From the NCBI GenBank assembly GCA_040386195.1, contig JAZKFV010000002.1, forward strand, positions 1-64,000: a stretch of DNA of 64,000 nt. Direction: 5' to 3'. Shown in pieces: positions 58,701 through 64,000 of this stretch. The notes beneath the pieces are model-generated. The model saw only the letters and a program-made list of their open reading frames with translations, was not told the DNA's origin and did no database searches. Source of the stretch: JAJTCH01 sp040386195 (GTDB lineage Bacteria; Pseudomonadota; Alphaproteobacteria; Rickettsiales; UBA1997). Made by a program: the position numbers and the translations under genes. How positions within the stretch are numbered: the stretch's first letter is position 1; every line of letters starts with the position of its first letter.

Positions 58701-61001
58701 GATTTTGGTGAGGCAAAATATCAAGGCCGAGATGATGAAATTTTAGAAATCGCTCAATATTTTGTTGGTGGCTTAGAGCAAAAAAATCGTGCGGATCAAG
58801 TTATTATAGCATTTTTGTTGCAAGATTTTTTGAAAGAGAATGCTCAGAAGTTAGAATTGAAGCAATTAAATGAAATTAATAAAGACTTAATTAGGCTGGG
58901 CTTTGGTCTTGATAAAGAATGGTTGAAAACAGCTTTTCCTGAAAAGCCTAAAGAAGATCAGACGGCAACACGAATATTGGCTGGTAGTGAAATAGAACTT
59001 CTTGATGCTGCTGGGAGTGGGAATTTGGCAGCTGTAAAAAAATTTCTTAAACAAGGTGTTAATATAGATCATACAGACAATAATGGCTGCACAGCCCTTT
59101 TTATTGCTATCAAAAATGGACATTTAGATATTGTAAATGTTTTGCTTGAAAAAGGGGCTGATGTAAATAAAACAATGAATGATGACTCTAACCCTCTTAT
59201 TACTGCTAGCGTTAAAAGATATTTGGGTGTGGTAAAGCGTTTGCTTGAAAAAGGCGCTGATGTAAATAAAGCAATGGGTGATGACTTTACTCCTCTTATT
59301 ATGGCTAGTAATAACGGACATTTAGATATTGTAAATGCTTTGCTTGAAGGAGGTGCTAATGTAAATCAAGCAGCGAAGGATGGAGCTACTTCTCTTTATA
59401 TTGCTGCCCAACAAGGACATTTAGATGTTGTAAAGCGTTTGCTTGAAGAAGGTGCAGATGTAAATCAAGCATCAAATGATGGCACTACCCCTCTTTATAT
59501 TGCTGTTAAAGCTAAACATTTAGATGTTATAGATGCTTTGCTTAAAGCGGGCGCAGATGTAAATCAGAAAACGAATGATGGTTTTACCCCTTTTTCGATT
59601 GCTGCCAGAGAAGGGCATTCAGGTGTTATAAATGCTTTGCTTGAAAAAGGTGCTAATATAAATCAAGTAACGAATAGTGGAGCTACCCCTCTTTATATTG
59701 CTTCTAAAAAAGGACATTTAGATGTGGTAAGGCGTTTGCTTGAAGAAGGTGCTGATGTAGATCGAGCACCAAATGACGGCACTACCCCTCTTTATATTGC
59801 TATTCAAGATAAACATCCAAATGTTGTAAATGCTTTGCTTGAAAAAGGTGCGAACGTAAATCAACCAGCAAATAATGGTGCTACTCCTCTTTATCTCGCT
59901 GTTCAAGATAGACATCTAGATATTGTAAATGCTTTGCTTGAAAAAGGTGCAGATGCAAATCAAGCAATGAATGATGATTTTACCCCTCTTTATCTTGCTA
60001 GCAGCAACGGGTACCTAGATATTGTAAATTGTTTGCTTGAACAAGGTGCTGATGTAAATAAAGAAATGCGAGATGGCGCTACTTCCATTTATATTGCTGC
60101 TAAAAATGGAAATTTAGATGTTATAAATGCTTTGATTAAAAAAGGTGCGAATGTAAATCAACCAGTAAATGATGGCAGTACCCCTCTTTTGATTGCTGTT
60201 AAGTCAGGACATTTAGAAGTTGTAAATGCTTTGATTGCAGCAGGTGCGGATGTGAATAAATCAATTAATGCTGGGTGCAACTCTCTTTATATTGCTATTA
60301 TTGGAAAACACACAGAAATTATAGAACTATTGATTAAAAGTGGCATTGATACAACAGATAGTCATTTGACATCAATTAAAAAACTTTTTGATCCAGAAAA
60401 ATTTCAAGAACTAATCATAAAAGTTGAAGAAATCAGATGGTTAAAATCAGCTAATAAAGATAAAGAATCTCCCAAATATAATTTTCCAAATCTTTTTTTG
60501 GGCGATCGCAAAATCAGTCGCAACTTAGAAAATTGCACCTTCCAAGGAGCACATCTTGTAGGTGTTGATTTTAGGGATTCTCAGTTTTCAGAAACGACTT
60601 TTGAGGGAGCCCATATTGATATTAAAACCATCAGCAAAACTTTTGGCACTCAAATAAATTTTGAAAAATTAAAAACTAATCCTTTATTCAAAGCCTTTTT
60701 ATCTGGTCACAATTGCACAGTTGAACAATTTGACCAAGAACTTGCTAAAAAAGATCATCAGGAAAATCCTCAACAACAACCAAACCCACAAACCGCTCTG
60801 GCCAATAATTCTCAATCACCACAACAATCTCCTTCTCAGCGAATGAAATATTTATCAATACAAAAAGGTCAGCTGCAAATTTCAGATCAAAAACCACAAG
60901 GGGAAGTTGTTATAGCTATAAAATCTGGTGAAAAAATGGTCGAACATCTTCAATCTTTAAATCAAGAACAAGGGCGACAACAAGGGCAGCGGAGAGACTA
61001 G
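55728..61001 (+). CDS. SF1 helicase-ankyrin-pentapeptide giant protein
   Basis: A 1757-residue modular protein. Residues about 1-115: a small basic domain (FFSAKFNDKARWHLYF, IIFDFYEGHYQK) that recalls the RelE/ParE fold. Residues about 145-620: UvrD-like SF1 helicase with Walker A AGSGKT (about 176), Walker B GILYDEAQQL (about 388), motif III YCGDRRQGSPLF, motif IV LQYSYRCSNNVSNFA, motif V CGGFEYKNVVLY and motif VI VAVTRTMSSLTIID (about 588). A helical linker follows to about 1080. Fourteen ankyrin repeats of 33 residues run about 1086-1545. Pentapeptide repeats lie at about 1600-1635 (CTFQGAHLVGVDFRDSQF), then a Q/P-rich tail. No signal peptide. Possible roles: effector, or intracellular conflict protein. 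It is flanked by two valS 3' ends. Confidence 0.85.
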   Translation: MPKFSSILISKQALADTQKYLAGIGVNLDDGRLIEYVKDKFIGRDGGLHTEKIRQKAKFFSAKFNDKARWHLYFSQENRGVAIIFDFYEGHYQKTDRRTFKVKEYSAGELREQFIKIDLGQEKEIMTPAADVDLPTDKLFAKKAAPTVHFDVSQVEAIKILVRDGPSQSFYIDSLAGSGKTLVALRYLGELASGLADGRKLVYLTASDELATRQQEQFVEYYPELKDQVLFKSHDSFLSEESGLKVANYDDFLNFYDSLSDEEKLKLPTNLSFLYEEFCYWAGNFDHTIDQQDLPNQQPRQDQEDQEDYRQHLKNFKEYKTLDKISSTIPIKPKPAEVEKKTGNPKAVFYRDDAEIFFGKYKEYLVRIGKVDPSDIDIGLLQKDKYEGILYDEAQQLLRISDSWQLEKLSKIPVQYCGDRRQGSPLFNPKVHLRTQNRIYLQYSYRCSNNVSNFADQVLALERKIQGKQDHKKTFISKSDDEGSVEFSLYKPQPKDQPQSHIQNFPKDLLNKIELNSDQYCIIVPNQAIKGQLKAAGLEATILLAKNCGGFEYKNVVLYNCILPTLFDDSKTDAEICAKVGAARNLGVAVTRTMSSLTIIDVDTNRAARNFEENYKKSDAEKSRTEQVKKETTQTKIEIKTDAEFLLNKAINNIISSLQLRDKIKDEYQRQIGLAIENIYQAVGEKNAEESQKQKLQDSIENLLNNLLPELLANKELLKLIICGRNVAEVIANIKSYQEFLPKNAADNFDWEKMPSNLSFELNFQKANIFEFVLETKDPQVIGRFLEQQESIFKDKKAKEAKEEYLYFLQDESLDGAILKQLLGFFKPLESKNLKELFECFQDSPEKIKVIFDYTCSSIPADKGRLIATLKSCGILSSEFIVKALDENQRLRLFQIISGQGDPKIKSADMFSFITKYGEFIGSGEQWVKTLTTFKIALDTQKSSGIKAAIDNLRKVDESLKGRFDDNALKKILIAMLLPPKDKPLVMLKQMDFGEAKYQGRDDEILEIAQYFVGGLEQKNRADQVIIAFLLQDFLKENAQKLELKQLNEINKDLIRLGFGLDKEWLKTAFPEKPKEDQTATRILAGSEIELLDAAGSGNLAAVKKFLKQGVNIDHTDNNGCTALFIAIKNGHLDIVNVLLEKGADVNKTMNDDSNPLITASVKRYLGVVKRLLEKGADVNKAMGDDFTPLIMASNNGHLDIVNALLEGGANVNQAAKDGATSLYIAAQQGHLDVVKRLLEEGADVNQASNDGTTPLYIAVKAKHLDVIDALLKAGADVNQKTNDGFTPFSIAAREGHSGVINALLEKGANINQVTNSGATPLYIASKKGHLDVVRRLLEEGADVDRAPNDGTTPLYIAIQDKHPNVVNALLEKGANVNQPANNGATPLYLAVQDRHLDIVNALLEKGADANQAMNDDFTPLYLASSNGYLDIVNCLLEQGADVNKEMRDGATSIYIAAKNGNLDVINALIKKGANVNQPVNDGSTPLLIAVKSGHLEVVNALIAAGADVNKSINAGCNSLYIAIIGKHTEIIELLIKSGIDTTDSHLTSIKKLFDPEKFQELIIKVEEIRWLKSANKDKESPKYNFPNLFLGDRKISRNLENCTFQGAHLVGVDFRDSQFSETTFEGAHIDIKTISKTFGTQINFEKLKTNPLFKAFLSGHNCTVEQFDQELAKKDHQENPQQQPNPQTALANNSQSPQQSPSQRMKYLSIQKGQLQISDQKPQGEVVIAIKSGEKMVEHLQSLNQEQGRQQGQRRD

Positions 61002-61079
61002 AGCCAGTTCAAAATCATTTAAAAATCGCTTTCTGACAGATCTATTTTACTATTTCATCAGTTCTTGTTGTGAAAACGA

Positions 61080-63647
61080 TTATTCTGTAGAGGCAATATT
61101 AACAACCAACTGTTCGGTTGGATTATTTTCAACCAATATTTCTGCCGTATTACAAACATTTTGTAAATCAGCAATCACAGTGGAAATATTGGTTTTGGTG
61201 TTGATGGAGAATTTTTGTAGTGGAGTTTTCATTGATAAATTATTATCCGATTTAAATTTGCGGATATTAAAAATCACTTCCAACATAACGCTGCCAATCT
61301 CTAAAGCCTGTTCATCCAAAATATAATCTTCCAACTTGCACCAACTTCCGCGTTGATGAATTGAGTTTAATTTATTCGGGAAAATTGCCTGATAAAGCTC
61401 TTCGGTAATGTGCGGAATGAATGGCGAAAATAATTTTAGCAAGGCTTCCAAGCAATGGTAGAGCGCAAACAAACCACTTTGTTGCCCAGCAACTAACGAC
61501 TCACGACTAACGACTAACGACTGATCTTTATATTTTTCAGCATTCAAACCGTAAGAGCGAACTTTAACAATTTCTAAATAATTATCACAAAAATCATTCC
61601 AGAAAAAATCCTCTACAGCCTGTCTGGCTTTGGCGTATTCGAATTGTTCAAATTCTTGCTCAGCTTTTTTTATGGTTTGATTTAAGCGTGATAAAATCCA
61701 CAAATCCGCTTTTTCGTTGATGATATTTTTTTCAACATCTAGCAAAACTGTTGTTGGCTGCAAAGTTAAATCCGCAAAATTTTGTGCTACAAATTTCGAA
61801 GCGTTAAATAATTTGGTAATCAATTTTCCACCAATTTTGAACAGCTCTTCTGAGTAAGCAATATCCGCGCCGAGATTGGACGCAGAAGCCCAATAACGCA
61901 CAACATCAGCACCTTTTTCTTCAATCAAAGTTTGCGGAGTAACAACATTTCCTTTGGATTTACTCATCTTAGTTTTATCCGCCGCCAAACACCAACCCGA
62001 AATCATCAAATTTTTCCAAGGAATTTTATCTTCGTGCAGCAACGCTTTGGTAATCGTATAAAACGCCCAAGTACGAATAATCTCATGCGCTTGCGGGCGC
62101 AAATCCGCCGGAAATAATTTTTCGTGGCGCTGCTTATCAATCATAAATTCGGCGCTAATTCCCTTGCTGGAAAGCTGCGGCGAAATTGACGAAGTTGCCC
62201 AAGTATCCATAATATCAGTTTCCGCCGCAACTTCATCAGCAGAATAACCTTTCGGTAAATCTCTTTGCGGATCAATCGGCAATTGATCAAAACTCGCCAC
62301 CAAAATTTTTCCTTCTTCGCCTTGACGCTTAGAATACCAAATCGGAAACGGCACACCAAAATAACGCTGGCGGCTGATACACCAATCCCAAGCAAGATTA
62401 TCAATCCATTGCTCAACACGAATTTTCATATAATCCGGATACCAATTACATTCATTGGCTTTTTGTTTGAGCTGTTCTTTTTTATCCAAAATTTTCACAA
62501 ACCATTGCGGCATTGTAAGAATCTCAATCGGCGCCCCCGAACGCTCAGCGCATTTAACTGCGTGAGTTATTGGATTAGATTTTATGAGAAGATTTTTTTC
62601 GGTTAGATTTTGGATAATTTCATCACGCGCTTCTTTGATTTTTTTGCCAGCAATTTTTCCATCTTGGCTGACAATAACACACAATTCTAAATTATGTTTT
62701 TGCCACCATTTAATATCGGTTTCATCACCGAAAGTACAGCACATAACCGCGCCAGTTCCTTTTTCCATCTGCACCAATTCATCAGCGATGATTGGAACTT
62801 TTACGCCAAATAAAGCAGTAATCGCATTTTTGCCATGCAGATGTTTATAGCGTTCATCTTCAGGATGAACCATAACCGCAACACAAGCAGGAAGAAGTTC
62901 GGGGCGGGTGGTGGCAATTATAATTTTCTCCCCCACATTGTCATCCTGAGCGCAGCGAAGGATCTCAGTAGTTAGTTCACGGTGGGCTTCACGAGATCCT
63001 TCGCTTTGCTCAGGATGACAATCAACTTCAAACACAATCTCATGCATTGCGCTTGGCATTTCTTTATCAACTAAATCAGCTTGTGATAAAGCAGTTCTAT
63101 CAACACAATCCCAAAGCACAGGCGCGAATCTTCTTTCGACTAAATTTTTATTAAATAAATCAACAAAACTGGCTTGCGAAATTTGTTGTGATTCCTGAGA
63201 AATGGTTTGATATTTCTGATTCCAATCCACCGAAAGCGCAATGGCATTGAACAAATTTTCAAACTCAACTTCCGCCTCATCAACAATTTTTTGACATTCC
63301 CTCACAAACGATCCGCGCCCATTTTCCGCCTCATAAACCCCAGCTTTTTTACCAATAGTTTTCTCCACCAACCTTTCAGTCGGCAAACCATTATCATCAA
63401 AACCCATCGGATAAAACACATCCAAGCCTTTCATTCTCTTATAACGCGCCACAAAATCCGCCTGAGTATAAGAAAAAATATGCCCCATGTGAAGCAAGCC
63501 AGAAACAGTTGGCGGCGGCGTATCAATTACAAATGTTTGCGATTTTGGCAAATCATTTTGCCATTTATAAACCTGATTTTGCGCCCAAAATTTTTGCTGC
63601 TTTTTTTCAGTTTCAAGAGTGTTGTAGCGATCTGGGAGTTTAGACAT
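61080..63647 (-). CDS. valS: Valyl-tRNA synthetase ValS, rickettsial type, with repeat insertions
   Basis: Class I synthetase charging tRNA-Val, with an editing domain. The 855 residues have HMGH in PTVSGLLHMGHIFSYTQADF (near residue 55) and KMSKS in DKTKMSKSKGNVVTP (near 555). DDNGLPTERLVEKTIGKK and SVDWNQKYQTIS match the Rickettsia ValRS type. The coiled-coil C-terminal arm of long bacterial ValRS is missing. Residues about 209-236 are encoded by an in-frame palindromic repeat inside the editing region, and residues about 708-719 by a heptamer repeat. Its last 80 codons are duplicated at 55.4-55.7 kb. Confidence 0.96.
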   Translation of the reverse strand: MSKLPDRYNTLETEKKQQKFWAQNQVYKWQNDLPKSQTFVIDTPPPTVSGLLHMGHIFSYTQADFVARYKRMKGLDVFYPMGFDDNGLPTERLVEKTIGKKAGVYEAENGRGSFVRECQKIVDEAEVEFENLFNAIALSVDWNQKYQTISQESQQISQASFVDLFNKNLVERRFAPVLWDCVDRTALSQADLVDKEMPSAMHEIVFEVDCHPEQSEGSREAHRELTTEILRCAQDDNVGEKIIIATTRPELLPACVAVMVHPEDERYKHLHGKNAITALFGVKVPIIADELVQMEKGTGAVMCCTFGDETDIKWWQKHNLELCVIVSQDGKIAGKKIKEARDEIIQNLTEKNLLIKSNPITHAVKCAERSGAPIEILTMPQWFVKILDKKEQLKQKANECNWYPDYMKIRVEQWIDNLAWDWCISRQRYFGVPFPIWYSKRQGEEGKILVASFDQLPIDPQRDLPKGYSADEVAAETDIMDTWATSSISPQLSSKGISAEFMIDKQRHEKLFPADLRPQAHEIIRTWAFYTITKALLHEDKIPWKNLMISGWCLAADKTKMSKSKGNVVTPQTLIEEKGADVVRYWASASNLGADIAYSEELFKIGGKLITKLFNASKFVAQNFADLTLQPTTVLLDVEKNIINEKADLWILSRLNQTIKKAEQEFEQFEYAKARQAVEDFFWNDFCDNYLEIVKVRSYGLNAEKYKDQSLVVSRESLVAGQQSGLFALYHCLEALLKLFSPFIPHITEELYQAIFPNKLNSIHQRGSWCKLEDYILDEQALEIGSVMLEVIFNIRKFKSDNNLSMKTPLQKFSINTKTNISTVIADLQNVCNTAEILVENNPTEQLVVNIASTE
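61132..61372. repeat. Direct repeat (valS tail) flanking the helicase-ankyrin gene
   Basis: This stretch of valS matches about 55462-55690 in the same orientation. Together the two copies bracket the 5.4 kb that holds the helicase-ankyrin gene. Differences are a 10-base indel at CCAACTT and scattered mostly synonymous substitutions (for example GTC/GTT, TGC/TGT, TTT/TTC codons). Confidence 0.85.
61492..61522. repeat. Heptamer repeat ACTAACG inside valS
   Basis: ACTAACG ACTCACG, then ACTAACG ACTAACG, and ACT, in frame in valS and encoding SLVVSRESLVA on the minus strand. It is the counterpart of 27478-27509 in ygfZ, with the variant unit ACTCACG second instead of third. Confidence 0.8.
62938..63021. 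repeat. Palindromic repeat, family A, inside valS
   Basis: An 84-base element (a multiple of three) with left arm TTGTCATCCTGAGCGCAGCG and a near-complementary right arm ending at 63021. It is translated as CHPEQSEGSREAHRELTTEI then LRCAQDDN between EIVFEVD and VGEKIIIATTRPELLP, so it sits just before the conserved ATTRPE editing motif. Confidence 0.9.
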
Positions 63648-63675
63648 TGAGAAGATGAGTTATGATATTTAGCAA

Positions 63676-64000
63676 CTATTCAATCACCACCAAATTCGTA
63701 GTGAATCTACCAATTGTATGCAAATAAATTTTACCATTAACCACAATTGGACTGTGGAAAATTTGTTGGTTGAGGTTTTTGGTTTGCAGAATTTTGCCAT
63801 CGAGAGGTGAGATGATTAGTAATTCGCGATTGGAGTTAGTCATCACCAAATTATCGCCCGCCATAATTATTCCGTTATAAACAATTTTATGGACAGGTTT
63901 TTTGTCGTTTGGATATTTTTTTAATTGCACTATCCATTTAACTGCGCCGGTTTTTTTGTATAAGGAAATTAGTTGGTTGTCGTTGGTGATTAGATAAATA
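63676..64000 (-). CDS. PQQ-like beta-propeller protein, C-terminal part (cut by window edge)
   Basis: The frame stays open from 64000 to a stop at 63676; the N-terminus lies outside the window. The visible 107 residues show propeller blades: LISLYKKTGAVKWIVQLKKY, then LLIISPLDGKILQTKNL and NGKIYLHTIGRFTTNL, with the repeated pattern of a hydrophobic strand, D/T-G and W. This is the layout of BamB and other PQQ-repeat proteins. BamB, the lipoprotein of the outer-membrane assembly complex, is likely but cannot be confirmed without the start. An internal GTG at 63930 is not the true start. Confidence 0.7.
   Translation of the reverse strand, partial: IYLITNDNQLISLYKKTGAVKWIVQLKKYPNDKKPVHKIVYNGIIMAGDNLVMTNSNRELLIISPLDGKILQTKNLNQQIFHSPIVVNGKIYLHTIGRFTTNLVVIE

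Noticed and set aside
58984..60363. Tandem 99-base repeats as a satellite or CRISPR
   Set aside because: They are coding ankyrin repeats in one continuous frame.

Overview
The window reads as a chromosomal segment of an AT-rich alphaproteobacterium, most likely of the Rickettsiales or a close host-associated relative. The evidence is a rickettsial-type ValRS, a GapR (DUF2312) protein, a VirB4-VirB6 pair of a P-type type IV secretion system, three large ankyrin-type proteins, and palindromic repeats inserted in frame into housekeeping genes, as Rickettsia palindromic elements do. It is less reduced than Rickettsia proper: it keeps metE, metK, bioB, a threonine dehydratase-like enzyme and GlmS. 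No rRNA, tRNA or CRISPR array was recognised.

Layout. 0-5 kb: palindromic repeat, metK with an outer-membrane protein, ccmB, metE. 5-12 kb: a 1238-residue ankyrin protein, a Lol permease, an AbrB/PIN toxin-antitoxin pair with paired palindromic operators, and a ferredoxin-NADP reductase. 12-18 kb: virB4, virB6, gapR. 18-28 kb: rseP, rbfA, a small CheD-like putative deamidase, bioB, murJ, a host-interaction candidate, uspA, a TIGR02186/TauE pair, ygfZ. 28-30 kb: a MNT-HEPN fusion and a RhuM protein. 30-37.7 kb: MFS exporter, tyrS, mreD-mrdA, atpDC, rpmH-rnpA-fixH. 37.7-40.2 kb: accessory patch with repeats, an Xre regulator, a frameshifted lipoprotein and a second RhuM. 40-52 kb: PLP dehydratase, murC, ispE, hflKC, mrp, Fic, pirin, a decayed patch with a mobile-element-like unit, an orphan antitoxin, glmS. 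52-64 kb: a PEP-carboxylase-like protein with altered catalytic residues, then a 1757-residue helicase/ankyrin/pentapeptide protein bracketed by two direct copies of the valS 3' end, valS, and a truncated PQQ-propeller gene.

How the genes work together. Envelope growth (murC, murJ, mreD, mrdA, glmS, lolC, rseP, hflKC), translation (rbfA, rpmH, rnpA, tyrS, valS) and methionine/SAM supply (metE, metK) form the ordinary core. On top lies a host-interaction and conflict layer: the T4SS components, ankyrin proteins, Fic, the CheD-like protein, and several toxin-antitoxin-like or RhuM genes.

The strongest candidate for something undescribed is the 55.4-61.1 kb unit. A SF1 helicase fused to 14 nearly uniform ankyrin repeats and pentapeptide repeats sits between a truncated and a complete valS tail, the arrangement that a single-crossover (Campbell-type) integration at valS would leave. 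Beside it is a PEPC homologue in which the catalytic loop arginine is lost.
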